Positions 1 to 8,212 of a DNA stretch of 64,000 nt are shown here, piece after piece. A program made the translations under genes and the position numbers. The stretch is from Heyndrickxia ginsengihumi (GTDB lineage: Bacteria; Bacillota; Bacilli; Bacillales; Bacillaceae_C). The notes under the pieces were generated by a model. That model worked only from the letters and a program-made list of their open reading frames with translations. It searched no databases and was not told where the DNA came from. The stretch spans positions 1 through 64,000 of the forward strand of contig NZ_JAAIWK010000013.1 of assembly GCF_011008565.1 (NCBI RefSeq). Reading direction: 5' to 3'. The stretch's first letter is position 1. Every line of letters begins with the position of its first letter.

Positions 1-18
1 GTCACCACTTTTAATGAT

Positions 19-94
19 GGAGGATTAGCTCAGCTGGGAGAGCATCTGCCTTACAAGCAGAGGGTCGGCGGTTCGAGCCCGTCATCCTCCACCA
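19..94 (+). tRNA. tRNA-Val (TAC)
   Basis: The acceptor stem GGAGGAT (19-25) pairs with ATCCTCC (84-90). The anticodon TAC is at 52-54 in loop CTTACAA, the T-arm GTTCGAGCC is present, and the 3' CCA is encoded. It is the first of nine closely spaced tRNA genes. Confidence 0.97.
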
Positions 95-107
95 TATATA
101 AAATGTT

Positions 108-183
<76 letters not shown>

Positions 184-195
184 TTTTTTTATTAC

Positions 196-268
196 GTGCC
201 ATTAGCTCAGCAGGTAGAGCATTTGACTTTTAATCAAAGGGTCGAAGGTTCGAATCCTTCATGGCACA
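196..268 (+). tRNA. tRNA-Lys (TTT)
   Basis: The acceptor stem GTGCCAT pairs with ATGGCAC. The anticodon TTT is at 229-231 in loop CTTTTAA. CCA is not encoded, so it must be added after transcription. Confidence 0.96.
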
Positions 269-317
269 TCTTTTCTAATTTATTGTCATGATTATTCATA
301 TTAATAAAAAGTAAAAT

Positions 318-392
318 GCGGAAGTAGTTCAGTGGTAGAACACCACCTTGCCAAGGTGGGGGTCGCGGGTTCGAATCCCGTCTTCCGCTCCA
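318..392 (+). tRNA. tRNA-Gly (GCC)
   Basis: The acceptor stem GCGGAAG pairs with CTTCCGC. The anticodon GCC is at 350-352 in loop TTGCCAA, the discriminator is T389 and CCA is encoded. Confidence 0.97.
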
Positions 393-405
393 GTTTACCC
401 CTTAT

Positions 406-491
406 GCCGGGGTGGCGGAATTGGCAGACGCACAGGACTTAAAATCCTGCGGTAGGTGACTACCGTACCGGTTCGACTCCGGTCCTCGGCA
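406..491 (+). tRNA. tRNA-Leu (TAA)
   Basis: This is a class II tRNA with a long variable arm (GGTAGGTGACTACC region). The acceptor stem GCCGGGG pairs with CCTCGGC with one G-T pair. The anticodon TAA is at 440-442. CCA is not encoded. Confidence 0.96.
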
Positions 492-506
492 TCATTATTT
501 TAATAT

Positions 507-583
507 GCGCCCATAGCTCAATTGGATAGAGCGTTTGACTACGGATCAAAAGGTTAGGGGTTCGACTCCTCTTGGGCGCGCCA
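507..583 (+). tRNA. tRNA-Arg (ACG)
   Basis: The acceptor stem GCGCCCA pairs with TGGGCGC. The anticodon ACG is at 541-543, which is normally edited to inosine in bacteria. The discriminator is G580 and CCA is encoded. Confidence 0.96.
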
Positions 584-593
584 CCTTAAACGC

Positions 594-666
594 GGGGCCT
601 TAGCTCAGCTGGGAGAGCGCCTGCTTTGCACGCAGGAGGTCAGCGGTTCGATCCCGCTAGGCTCCA
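594..666 (+). tRNA. tRNA-Ala (TGC)
   Basis: The acceptor stem GGGGCCT pairs with AGGCTCC and contains the G3-U70 pair (G596 with T663) that marks alanine tRNAs. The anticodon TGC is at 627-629. CCA is not encoded. Confidence 0.96.
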
Positions 667-680
667 TTTCAACTTTTTAT

Positions 681-754
681 GCGGGTGTAGTTTAGTGGTA
701 AAACTACAGCCTTCCAAGCTGTTGTCGTGGGTTCGATTCCCATCACCCGCTCCA
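681..754 (+). tRNA. tRNA-Gly (TCC)
   Basis: The acceptor stem GCGGGTG pairs with CACCCGC. The anticodon TCC is at 713-715 in loop CTTCCAA, and CCA is encoded. It is the second glycine isoacceptor of the cluster. Confidence 0.97.
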
Positions 755-763
755 AAATAATAA

Positions 764-837
<74 letters not shown>

Positions 838-924
838 TATTTTTCTAAATAGTAGCAATTTTCAATTCCTGTTGAGGGTTTTTTATTTTATTTAAAATTT
901 ACATCGCCATCGCAGTTGTGATGT

Positions 925-957
925 AGACATCTACATTATATTTGTAGATGTCTTTTT
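925..957 (+). terminator. Terminator of the tRNA cluster
   Basis: A perfect 10-bp stem (925-934 with 944-953) has a 9-nt loop and ends in TTTTT. It follows the last tRNA by about 90 nt and so probably ends the tRNA transcript. Confidence 0.8.
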
Positions 958-981
958 GTGTATAAGATGGGGTCTAGGCAT

Positions 982-1461
982 TTAGACATCTTTAACTTCG
1001 TTTAACCAATGTTCGATTACTTTCCATTCTTCCTGTATGACAATAGCTTCAAATTGGAGAACCTCTATTAGTGTCATGAGTGCAATCGTCGTAAAGTCAT
1101 CTATATCATTAGTTCCGTTTTCATATTTGATAGGCAGATAAATATTTGGATTGCTTTCTAAAATATGTTCAATAGCTGTTGAAATGGATTCATGGATGTT
1201 GGATGCTTGTTTTAGCGTATTCCATCTTGCACATACAGGGATGAAGACTACATTGTAATAGGCATGTTCTTCAATTAATTGCTTTGCTTCGACTTCACAT
1301 ATTCCCCGAATTAGAAAGTCCTGCTTGATAATATTTCTTTCCTGGTCGAAGCAGTCATTTAAATATTTAAAAATCAATAAATTCCTGACAAAGCTTTTGT
1401 TCGCCTTATTTATCAGCCCGTCACATTTAGCTAAAACTTCTTTTATAGTCTCTATACGCAT
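982..1461 (-). CDS. Hypothetical protein, about 159 aa
   Basis: I do not recognise this protein. It is soluble-looking and mostly helical, with no signal peptide or membrane segment. A longer reading begins at a GTG at 1470, but AAAGG sits only 2 nt before that codon and 11 nt before the ATG at 1461. I therefore prefer the ATG, giving a protein that begins MRIETIKEVL. It is transcribed against the tRNA cluster on one side and divergently from rlmCD on the other. Its AT-rich codon use is like its neighbours. It may be a lineage-specific accessory gene. That the frame is real rests on its length and the plausible ribosome binding site only. Confidence 0.6.
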   Translation of the reverse strand: MRIETIKEVLAKCDGLINKANKSFVRNLLIFKYLNDCFDQERNIIKQDFLIRGICEVEAKQLIEEHAYYNVVFIPVCARWNTLKQASNIHESISTAIEHILESNPNIYLPIKYENGTNDIDDFTTIALMTLIEVLQFEAIVIQEEWKVIEHWLNEVKDV

Positions 1462-1774
1462 ATCGATCACTGCCTTTCAAAAGGGGATGTTTGCGGGACA
1501 AGTTATATTGGATGGACATATGTTTTACTTTATTGGAATGTGTATGGTGTAGGAACATATTTAGATCGCTAATCATTTGAATATTAGACTTGTAATGGTC
1601 AATATTTATTACTGTTAATATCTACTATACATGAAAGATTCCAAATTGGTCTTGAATCCTTTATACTAGATAAGTATGCAAAAAATAATAAATGGAATGA
1701 AAATTACTGCATAATTCAATGCTTAAGCATATTCGATAACATATTAGTTGAATTTTTAGAAGGAGGAGCATTAA
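1462..1774. other. Intergenic region, hypothetical gene to rlmCD
   Basis: This AT-rich divergent spacer must hold promoters for both flanking genes. A TATACT at about 1662 is a possible -10 box for rlmCD, but I cannot pair it with a convincing -35. I see no repeats or RNA structures here. Confidence 0.4.
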
Positions 1775-3184
1775 TTGACGATTACACAAGGAGAAACTTT
1801 AGTTACTGAAATACGCCAATTAGATGCAAAAGGTTCTGGACAGGCTGCAGTGTGGCGCGAAAATGAGCACGGTAATCCTAAAAAATTAAAGCTTACGATT
1901 CCGCAAACTCTCCCTGGTGAGAAAGTACGGGTGACTGTTGATAGGCCTGACAGAAGAAGAAGAAAAGCAATACCAGAAGAAATTTTAGAGGCCCATCCTG
2001 AAAGAGTGGTTCCCCCATGTCCGCATTTTGATCGGTGTGGAGGCTGCGTTTGGCAGCATTGGGATTATACAGGACAGTTAAAACAAAAGACTGACCATGT
2101 TAAACAAGCAATTGCTGCGCAAGGATTTGACCCTGATCTTGTCCACGATACAATCGGAATGGAGCAGCCATGGCATTATCGTAATAAAATGGAATTTACG
2201 TTTGCACCGGATGGTTCACTCGGTTTGCATGAACAGGGAAATTTCCGCAAAATTATTTCACTTGAATCATGTCTTATTGCCGGCAAAGAGATGGTTACAG
2301 CTGCAATGGAAGTAGCTAATTGGGTAAAAGACCATCAATTAAAAGGCTACGATAAAGATACACATGAAGGACTTCTTCGTCACTTGATGGTTCGCCAATC
2401 TTTTGCTACTGGTGAAATGATGCTTGCCCTTTTTGCTACGAAAGCACCTACAGGTGATCTTGAACAAGCGGTAAGTGATTTGACAGCTAGAATTAACGAA
2501 AAATTTTCTCAAGTAAAAAGTCTACTATGGCTTGAAAATACGCAATGGGCTGACAGGACTCAATCCGAGCATACGCATGTCCTAGCTGGACGTGATTTTA
2601 TTTACGATGAAATGGCAGGATATCGTTTCCGCCTTTGGTTTGATACGTTTTTCCAAACGAATCCGACACAAGCTCAGAAGCTAGTTGAGTTGGCATTGGA
2701 AATGGGGCAGCCAAAGGAAACAGAAAAGATGATCGATCTATTTTGCGGCGTAGGAACATTTTCACTTCCATTTGCCAGCAGAGTTGAGAAGCTTGCTGGA
2801 ATTGAAATTGTAGAGACGTCTATAGAATCTGCAAAACGCAATGCTAAAGATAATGGGATTTCGAACACATACTTTTTGGCTAAAGATGCTCGAAAAGGAA
2901 TTGATCAAGTGTTAGAGAGCTTCGGTAATCCGGAATTGTTGCTACTTGATCCACCTCGGTCTGGTGCAGGCGGGAAAGTAATGCGTAAAATTGGCCGCTC
3001 TAAACCAGAACGTATTGTTTATGTATCTTGTAATCCAGATACGTTTGCGACAGATATAAAAGAACTTGAGCCATTTGGTTATACGTTAAAAGCTGTACAA
3101 CCAGTGGATTTATTTCCGCATACTGTACACGTGGAATGTGTAGCACAGCTTATTTTGTCGGATGAAAGCAATCCAACAGCATAA
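1775..3184 (+). CDS. rlmCD: 23S rRNA (uracil-C5)-methyltransferase RlmCD
   Basis: This SAM-dependent enzyme methylates uracil C5 in 23S rRNA. In Bacillus one TrmA-family protein does the work of RlmC and RlmD. The 469 residues show an N-terminal TRAM-like RNA-binding region (about 1-60), an iron-sulfur motif C82-x5-C88-x2-C91, and the substrate motif FQTNPTQAQ. The SAM site is DLFCGVGTFSLPF, followed by DPPRSGAG and the catalytic-cysteine motif VSCNPDT. The start is a TTG at 1775, 6 nt after the strong site AAGGAGGAG. The gene is monocistronic and ends before the hairpin at 3305. The family is certain; the exact target uridines follow from Bacillus homology and are not visible in the sequence. 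Confidence 0.93.
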   Translation: MTITQGETLVTEIRQLDAKGSGQAAVWRENEHGNPKKLKLTIPQTLPGEKVRVTVDRPDRRRRKAIPEEILEAHPERVVPPCPHFDRCGGCVWQHWDYTGQLKQKTDHVKQAIAAQGFDPDLVHDTIGMEQPWHYRNKMEFTFAPDGSLGLHEQGNFRKIISLESCLIAGKEMVTAAMEVANWVKDHQLKGYDKDTHEGLLRHLMVRQSFATGEMMLALFATKAPTGDLEQAVSDLTARINEKFSQVKSLLWLENTQWADRTQSEHTHVLAGRDFIYDEMAGYRFRLWFDTFFQTNPTQAQKLVELALEMGQPKETEKMIDLFCGVGTFSLPFASRVEKLAGIEIVETSIESAKRNAKDNGISNTYFLAKDARKGIDQVLESFGNPELLLLDPPRSGAGGKVMRKIGRSKPERIVYVSCNPDTFATDIKELEPFGYTLKAVQPVDLFPHTVHVECVAQLILSDESNPTA

Positions 3185-3304
3185 TTGATTAAGGTTGATT
3201 GTGGAGGAATGGTGATGTTTCTGTAGGAAGCGGGCCCCCCTCAAATCTTATTTGTTAGAAAAGCAACGGTGTGAAAGAAGACAACCTAGAATAAGAAAAG
3301 ATTG

Positions 3305-3339
3305 ATCCGAGTTCGTTACAACCGAGCTCGGATTTTTTT
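3305..3339 (+). terminator. Terminator of rlmCD
   Basis: An 11-bp stem (3305-3315 with 3323-3333, one T-G pair) has a 7-nt loop and is followed by seven T's. It is a strong intrinsic terminator. Confidence 0.92.
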
Positions 3340-3459
3340 GTATTAATTGCTTTTTTCTTTATATTCATTAGCCGCATATCGGCAGTACATCATTTGCACA
3401 TGTATGAGTCCTGTCATATTATTATAGATAGAAACTAAAGAGTTTAAGGAGTGTTATTT

Positions 3460-3813
3460 GTGAGTTTTTTCTCTTCAAGATCATCAGGCCGCAAGCCGTA
3501 TAAATATGGGAATCATGGGCATAAGCATTATCAAAGAAAAGGTCTGTTTGGAAAACTGGCAGATGTACTGAACTCTGGGAGCTATTCTTATAATCGCTAT
3601 CCGCATCGTCACGAGTACGAACCGAGTCAAGAAAGACCAAATTCGCAAGTAATGACTTGTAGAAGATGCCATGTACAAATACCAGCAGGATCAAAATTTT
3701 GCCTGGAATGTGGTGAAAAGGTGGAAAAGATGTTATTTTGCATGAATTGCGGAGAAACGTTACCAGCAGGTGCAAAATTTTGTTCGAATTGTGGAGCGAA
3801 AACAAATAATTGA
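3460..3813 (+). CDS. Double zinc-ribbon protein
   Basis: This small protein of 117 aa has a basic, glycine- and tyrosine-rich N-terminal half with no clear fold. Two four-cysteine zinc ribbons follow: CRRC...CLEC and CMNC...CSNC, each with the IPAG/LPAG-K-FC spacing of the zinc-ribbon/DZANK families. The GTG start at 3460 lies 8 nt after AAGGAG; an in-frame GTG at 3451 overlaps that site and is unlikely. The stop overlaps the putative TTG start of the kinase gene (TTGA at 3810-3813), so the two are probably translationally coupled. The zinc ribbons probably mediate protein or nucleic acid contacts. No enzymatic motif is seen. Confidence 0.8.
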   Translation: MSFFSSRSSGRKPYKYGNHGHKHYQRKGLFGKLADVLNSGSYSYNRYPHRHEYEPSQERPNSQVMTCRRCHVQIPAGSKFCLECGEKVEKMLFCMNCGETLPAGAKFCSNCGAKTNN

Positions 3814-4544
3814 GGTTTCTCCATAAAAGAAGATGGTGCGGAAAAAATTACGGGAATTACAAACTGATCGAGCCGATAGGGGAAGGACGTTATGGAGTTT
3901 GTTATTTAGCTATGACGAATGATGGAAACCGTGTCGTCATTAAACGATTTAAACCCCGAATGTTTAAAAAGAATAAAGGAAAAAATGCCTATGAAGCTGT
4001 CATCCTGTCACAAATTCGGCATGATGCAGTACCTGAGCTGTTGGGGATTGTAAATGATAATGGTTTGTATGGATATGTACTTGAACTAAAGCAAGGGAAA
4101 ACTGTGGAAGTGATGCTCTTTAAAGAAAAGCATATGTTTACGGAAACGGAAATTTTTCATATAGGCAGCCAACTTATCAACGTGTTAAAGTATTTACACG
4201 GAAGAGGAATAGTTCATCGCGATATACGTATTCCGAATGTGCTCATAGACGCCGGTGAAGTATCCCTTATAGATTTCGGTCTTGCCCGCTGGGCGGACAA
4301 TGAACAATACTGTTTTGATCAAGATTTTTCATATTTAGGTGATTTTTTGTTATATCTTCACTATTCTTCTTTTAAGAAAAAGGAAGGAAAAGGGAAAAGA
4401 TGGTACGAAGAATTAAACCTCTCAGAAACGCAAATCGATTTTTATAAAAGATTGCTGCGGCTGAAAACACCATACGCAAGTATTGAAGAAGTAGAAAAAG
4501 ATTTTATTCGTGCTTTTTCTGACGTTAAAAACAAGTATATCTAA
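3810..4544 (+). CDS. Eukaryotic-type Ser/Thr protein kinase (YbdM-like)
   Basis: This small Hanks-type kinase of about 244 aa has no transmembrane or PASTA region, so it should be cytoplasmic. Visible motifs are the glycine loop GEGRYGVCYLA, the ATP lysine in VVIKRF, the catalytic loop HRDIRIPN and the metal-binding DFG in IDFGLAR. The usual HRDxKPxN is altered: the lysine is arginine and the proline is shifted (HRDIRIPNV), so activity may be reduced. The TTG start overlaps the stop of the zinc-ribbon gene and lacks a strong ribosome binding site of its own, which implies coupling. The pairing suggests the zinc-ribbon protein is a partner or substrate, but this is inference. Confidence 0.82.
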   Translation: MRFLHKRRWCGKNYGNYKLIEPIGEGRYGVCYLAMTNDGNRVVIKRFKPRMFKKNKGKNAYEAVILSQIRHDAVPELLGIVNDNGLYGYVLELKQGKTVEVMLFKEKHMFTETEIFHIGSQLINVLKYLHGRGIVHRDIRIPNVLIDAGEVSLIDFGLARWADNEQYCFDQDFSYLGDFLLYLHYSSFKKKEGKGKRWYEELNLSETQIDFYKRLLRLKTPYASIEEVEKDFIRAFSDVKNKYI

Positions 4545-4861
4545 ATATAGTAATTCGAAAGGTCTACTGACAAATTCTTCAGTTTATGAAGGATACTTAA
4601 AGAAGTTTATAGAGTGAACATTTAGAAGGCAGCTAGCTTATTTATAAGCTAGTTTTTATTTTTTGTTTATGAGAGGAGAATTTAAACAAATGTGATATAT
4701 AAATTTGATATCTCTTCTTAATAGAATTAAAGTTCAAAAATCATATGACACGTATGAATTATTACTAGTTCTTTTTACCCGCAATGAGATTAATCGATTA
4801 TAATAACTATATAGAAATTTAATACTCGTCTTATTCTAAATTCTTTAAAAGAAGGGATATC
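4545..4861. other. Kinase-to-cas3 intergenic region
   Basis: Besides the terminator at 4633, I see a possible cas3 promoter: TTTACC at 4774-4779 and TATAAT at 4799-4804, with a long spacer of 19. No CRISPR-repeat-like sequence is found here, unlike the gap between cas3 and cas5. Confidence 0.4.
4633..4664 (+). terminator. Terminator after the kinase gene
   Basis: The inverted repeat CTAGCTTA/TAAGCTAG (4633-4652) is followed by TTTTTATTTTTT. It separates the kinase pair from cas3. Confidence 0.82.
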
Positions 4862-7294
4862 ATGAATTATATCGCACATATTCGTGAAAGTGATAAACAA
4901 ATACAAACGGTGGAAGAGCATCTATTAGAGGCAAAGAGATTAGCAGAGTCTTATGGAGAAAAAATTGGCGTTAAATATTTGGCAGGGCTTGCTGGATTGC
5001 TTCATGATTTAGGAAAATATACGACTGAATTTAGAGAATATATATTAGAGGCGGTGAATAACCCTGATTCTTCACTGAAAAGAGGGAGTGTAGACCACTC
5101 AACGTTTGGAGGGAAACTATTATATGAACTTTTTCATACAGGTGAGAAGTTAGACCCTTATAAGGCTATAATGGCTGAAGTTGTGGGAAATACGATTATT
5201 TCTCATCACTCTTATTTACAAGATTTTTTAAGCCCAGATCTTAACTCTAATTATTTAAATAGAGTTCGAGATAAGGAATTGGTTGAGTTTGAGGAGACAA
5301 AAAAACAATTTTTTGAACATGTGATGACTGAAAATGATTTCTATAAATATGTGGATAAAGCTGTATCTGAACTAAAAGACTTTTTAACGAAAGAGCAGTC
5401 AAAGAGTTATGAGGAAAAGCTAATGTTTTTAACAAAATTTATCTTTAGTGCTTTAATCGATGCTGATCGAACGAATACTAGATTATTCGAGGAAAATAAA
5501 ACAGACGAATTTAGTTGTACTGCTGGTGAGCTTTTTGAAATTTATTACGAGAGATTATTATCAAAAATAAATGCCTTTAAAATGAAGACAGATGCGAATT
5601 CACATATTAATATACTGAGATCTAAAATGTCGGAACAGTGTGATAAGTTTGCGGAGAAACCATCGGGAATATATACATTATCCATTCCAACTGGAGGAGG
5701 AAAAACATTAGCAAGTTTAAGATATGCACTTAAGCACGCTACACTTTATAACAAAAAACATATTATTTATATTGTTCCCTATACAACTATAATTGAGCAA
5801 AATGCAGAAGAAGTCCGGAGTATATTAAAGGACAATGTTCATATTTTAGAACACCATTCAAACGTGATTGAAGATACGAATGAAGATGACGAGAATCAAG
5901 ATGGACTAATGAATGAAAAGCAAAAATTAAAACTGGCAAGAGATAATTGGGACTCTCCAATTATCTTTACAACGATGGTCCAATTTTTAAACACTTTTTA
6001 TGCAAAAGGAAGTAGAAATATTAGAAGACTTCATAATGTGAGTGAGTCGGTCATTATTTTTGATGAGATACAAAAGGTACCTGTTTCATGTATATCTTTG
6101 TTTAATCAAGCTGTTAATTTTTTAAAAACATATTGCCATGCTTCTATTATCCTCTGTACGGCTACCCAGCCTGCATTGGATTTTGTAGAGCATAAACTAG
6201 ATGTTGATGCAGATGCGGAAATCGTTGAAAATTTAGATCAAGTGATAAAAGCATTTAAACGAGTTGAAATTGTTGATAAAGCAACGGAGGCAACATTTAA
6301 CAATGAAAAGCTCGCACATTTTATTGACGAAAAATTAAAAGAAGTTCAGAGTGTTTTAGTTATTTTAAATACAAAATCAGTTGTAAAAAAGTTATATGAA
6401 CTATTAAAAGTTAAGCAACAGGAGATTCCTATCTTCCATCTAAGTACTTCAATGTGTGCTGCACATCGAAATAAAATATTAAAAGAAGTAAGACTACATT
6501 TGCATGCAGGTAAACAAATTATTTGTATTAGTACCCAATTAATTGAAGCTGGCGTGGACGTCAGTTTTGATTGTGTGATCAGATCTTTAGCGGGATTAGA
6601 TTCTATTGCACAAGCAGCTGGTAGATGCAACCGTCATGGGGAAAAAGAAATACAATCTGTATATATCATTGATCATGAGGAGGAAAATCTAGATTATTTA
6701 AAAGAGATTAAAGTTGGAAAACAAGTTTCAAAAAAGATACTTATTGATATTCGTCATGATCACTCAAAGTATGGAGGAGATATTTTATCTACTCAAGCAT
6801 TAAACAAATATTTCAAAGAGCTTTATACCGAATTCGAAAATGATTTAAATTATTTTATCCCGAAATTAAAAAAGAACATGACAGAATTATTAACTGAAAC
6901 AAAACGGCGATATAGTTATCACGAAGCTTATTGCCGTAATAAAGAGAAAAAGGGTCTTCCATTATTTTTAGTCAACAGTTATCGTACTGCGGCCGAGCAG
7001 TTTCATGTCATCGATGACCTTACCACGTCTGTTATTGTTCCTTTTGAAGAAGGGAAAGAAATTATTGCAGATTTAAATAGTAATGGATCCATTGAGGATC
7101 TCACACAATTATTACGAAAAGCCCAGTATTATACAATTAATCTCTACCACTATGAACTGGAACAATTAGATAAACAGGACGGTCTAATTAGTTATTTAGA
7201 TGGGAGAATTATTGCATTAAAAGAAGGGGCTTATAGCGGGGAATTTGGTCTAGATCTTGAAAACGATAGCGAGCTCGGTTTCACCATATTTTAA
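4862..7294 (+). CDS. cas3: CRISPR-associated nuclease-helicase Cas3 (type I-C)
   Basis: Cas3 is recruited by target-bound Cascade to unwind and degrade DNA. The 810 aa combine an N-terminal HD nuclease (H48-D49 in LLHDLGKY) and a superfamily 2 helicase. The helicase has Walker A PTGGGKT near residue 276, a motif II of DEIQ near residue 400 in place of DEAH, STQLIEAGVD, and QAAGRCNRHG near residue 584. The ATG has an upstream AAGAAGGGAT. Cas3 is closed off from the downstream cas genes by a hairpin at 7294 and a 198-nt gap, so it is a separate transcription unit. The key residues are intact and I expect it to be active. Confidence 0.96.
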   Translation: MNYIAHIRESDKQIQTVEEHLLEAKRLAESYGEKIGVKYLAGLAGLLHDLGKYTTEFREYILEAVNNPDSSLKRGSVDHSTFGGKLLYELFHTGEKLDPYKAIMAEVVGNTIISHHSYLQDFLSPDLNSNYLNRVRDKELVEFEETKKQFFEHVMTENDFYKYVDKAVSELKDFLTKEQSKSYEEKLMFLTKFIFSALIDADRTNTRLFEENKTDEFSCTAGELFEIYYERLLSKINAFKMKTDANSHINILRSKMSEQCDKFAEKPSGIYTLSIPTGGGKTLASLRYALKHATLYNKKHIIYIVPYTTIIEQNAEEVRSILKDNVHILEHHSNVIEDTNEDDENQDGLMNEKQKLKLARDNWDSPIIFTTMVQFLNTFYAKGSRNIRRLHNVSESVIIFDEIQKVPVSCISLFNQAVNFLKTYCHASIILCTATQPALDFVEHKLDVDADAEIVENLDQVIKAFKRVEIVDKATEATFNNEKLAHFIDEKLKEVQSVLVILNTKSVVKKLYELLKVKQQEIPIFHLSTSMCAAHRNKILKEVRLHLHAGKQIICISTQLIEAGVDVSFDCVIRSLAGLDSIAQAAGRCNRHGEKEIQSVYIIDHEEENLDYLKEIKVGKQVSKKILIDIRHDHSKYGGDILSTQALNKYFKELYTEFENDLNYFIPKLKKNMTELLTETKRRYSYHEAYCRNKEKKGLPLFLVNSYRTAAEQFHVIDDLTTSVIVPFEEGKEIIADLNSNGSIEDLTQLLRKAQYYTINLYHYELEQLDKQDGLISYLDGRIIALKEGAYSGEFGLDLENDSELGFTIF

Positions 7295-7324
7295 AAACCT
7301 ATCTAATAGTAAAGATAGGTTTTT
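7294..7324. terminator. Bidirectional terminator between cas3 and the repeat-like RNA
   Basis: An 11-bp stem AAAACCTATCT/AGATAGGTTTT has a 9-nt loop. Both strands read into a run of T's after the stem. On the plus strand it ends cas3. On the minus strand it would end the repeat-like transcript that starts at about 7366. Confidence 0.88.
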
Positions 7325-7366
7325 AAATAATATAATATATTTTTCAATCCGCGCTTAAATAGCGAC
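7325..7366 (-). ncRNA. CRISPR-repeat-like RNA (CreR/CreA-type candidate)
   Basis: Read on the minus strand, 7366-7341 begins GTCGC and ends GCGCGGATTGAAAA, closely matching both ends of the array repeat. The 7-bp hairpin is cut down to CGCT-ATTTA-AGCG. The 11-nt 3' handle CGGATTGAAAA differs from the consensus at two positions; its C is shared with the last array repeat. The next 16 nt (7340-7325) act as a guide-like segment and run straight into the terminator hairpin. The arrangement is that of the crRNA-like regulatory RNAs known from other type I systems. No second repeat lies nearby, so it is not a small array. Expression and function are inferred. Confidence 0.78.
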
Positions 7367-7371
7367 AATAT

Positions 7372-7380
7372 ATTATAACA
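7372..7380 (-). promoter_or_regulatory. Extended -10 promoter of the repeat-like RNA
   Basis: On the minus strand the sequence reads TGTTATAAT, a perfect extended -10 box. The predicted start is the G at 7366 or its neighbour, the first base of the repeat-like element. There is no good -35, as is usual for extended -10 promoters. Confidence 0.7.
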
Positions 7381-7398
7381 CAATGATATTTTTTAATT

Positions 7399-7435
7399 TT
7401 CATATAATATATAATTTTTATATTGAAAAAGATAT
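7399..7435 (+). promoter_or_regulatory. Predicted Cascade target site next to the cas5 promoter
   Basis: TTC at 7399-7401 matches the type I-C PAM. The 16 bases at 7402-7417 match the guide-like segment at positions 1-5, 7-11 and 13-16, with mismatches only at 6 and 12. A Cascade footprint from here would cover the -35 box at 7423. Pairing ends near position 16, so silencing rather than cutting would be expected. Confidence 0.72.
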
Positions 7436-7451
7436 AGGGAAAATGTACTAT
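7423..7451 (+). promoter_or_regulatory. Promoter of the cas5-cas8-cas7-cas4-cas1-cas2 operon
   Basis: The -35 TTGAAA (7423-7428) and -10 TACTAT (7446-7451) are separated by 17 bp. The start would fall near 7458, leaving a 35-nt leader before cas5. Confidence 0.78.
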
Positions 7452-7492
7452 TTAATTGTGAGGAAATTAAAAAAAGGAACGGAGGTGCATAT

Positions 7493-8212
7493 ATGAGAAA
7501 TGCGATTGAATTTGAAGTATATGGGAAATATGCGTTATTCACGGATCCTTTGACAAAAATGGGTGGAGAAAAACTATCATACCAAGTACCTACTTATCAA
7601 GCGTTAAAGGGAATTGTAGAATCAATTTACTGGAAGCCTACATTATTAATGATAGTAGATGAGGTTCGCGTGATGAAACCAATTCAAATGGAGTCAAAAG
7701 GTATAAGACCGATTGAATATGGCGGAGGGAATACACTGGCAAACTATACTTATTTAAAGGATGTTCATTATCAAGTAAGAGCCCATTTCATATTTAATCC
7801 TTATCGTCCGGATATGGCTTTTGATCGTAACGAAAATAAGCATCATAATATTTTGAAACGCTCACTTAAAGCCGGAGGAAGGAGAGATATATTCTTAGGC
7901 ACAAGAGAATGTCAGGCTTATGTAGAACCTTGTGTTTTTGGCGAAGGGGAAGGATTTTATGATCAATATGGAGAGATCCATTTAGGGACAATGGTTCATG
8001 GAATTAACTATCCTGATGAAACTGGTAGAAGTGAAATGGAAGTGCGTTTATGGAATCCAGTAATGAAAAATGGCATTATCCAGTTTATTCGACCTGACCA
8101 GTGTACAAAAGTCCGAAAGATTGCAGGAATGGATCTTAAGTACTTTGATAAGACAAATGTAGAATCCGCAGATGAACTTCTAAAAAAACTGGAAGAGGGG
8201 GGGAATAAATGA
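7493..8212 (+). CDS. cas5c: Cas5c (Cas5d) pre-crRNA endoribonuclease
   Basis: In type I-C, Cas5 replaces Cas6: it cuts the repeat at the base of its hairpin and stays in Cascade on the 11-nt 5' handle. The 239 aa keep the residues assigned to catalysis in the Bacillus halodurans enzyme: Y46, K116 and H117 (N-K-H-H). The start follows GGAGGTG. It is the first gene of a tightly packed operon, its stop overlaps the cas8 start by 4 nt, and the promoter at 7423 drives it. Because Cas5 makes the crRNA, it would also have to process the repeat-like RNA encoded just upstream, closing an autoregulatory loop. Confidence 0.96.
   Translation: MRNAIEFEVYGKYALFTDPLTKMGGEKLSYQVPTYQALKGIVESIYWKPTLLMIVDEVRVMKPIQMESKGIRPIEYGGGNTLANYTYLKDVHYQVRAHFIFNPYRPDMAFDRNENKHHNILKRSLKAGGRRDIFLGTRECQAYVEPCVFGEGEGFYDQYGEIHLGTMVHGINYPDETGRSEMEVRLWNPVMKNGIIQFIRPDQCTKVRKIAGMDLKYFDKTNVESADELLKKLEEGGNK

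Noticed and set aside
2674-2868. Opposite-strand frames inside rlmCD, ilv, leu and other genes
   Set aside because: They are shadows of strongly conserved genes, without their own start signals.
4633-4861. A second repeat-like regulator in front of cas3
   Set aside because: I searched for handle-like GGATTGAAA and TTC sites matching the guide and found none.
7382-7492. A small toxin RNA or ORF (CreT-like) beside the repeat-like RNA
   Set aside because: The only transcript unit here is the cas5 leader, which has no small ORF; autorepression fits better than a toxin-antitoxin pair.
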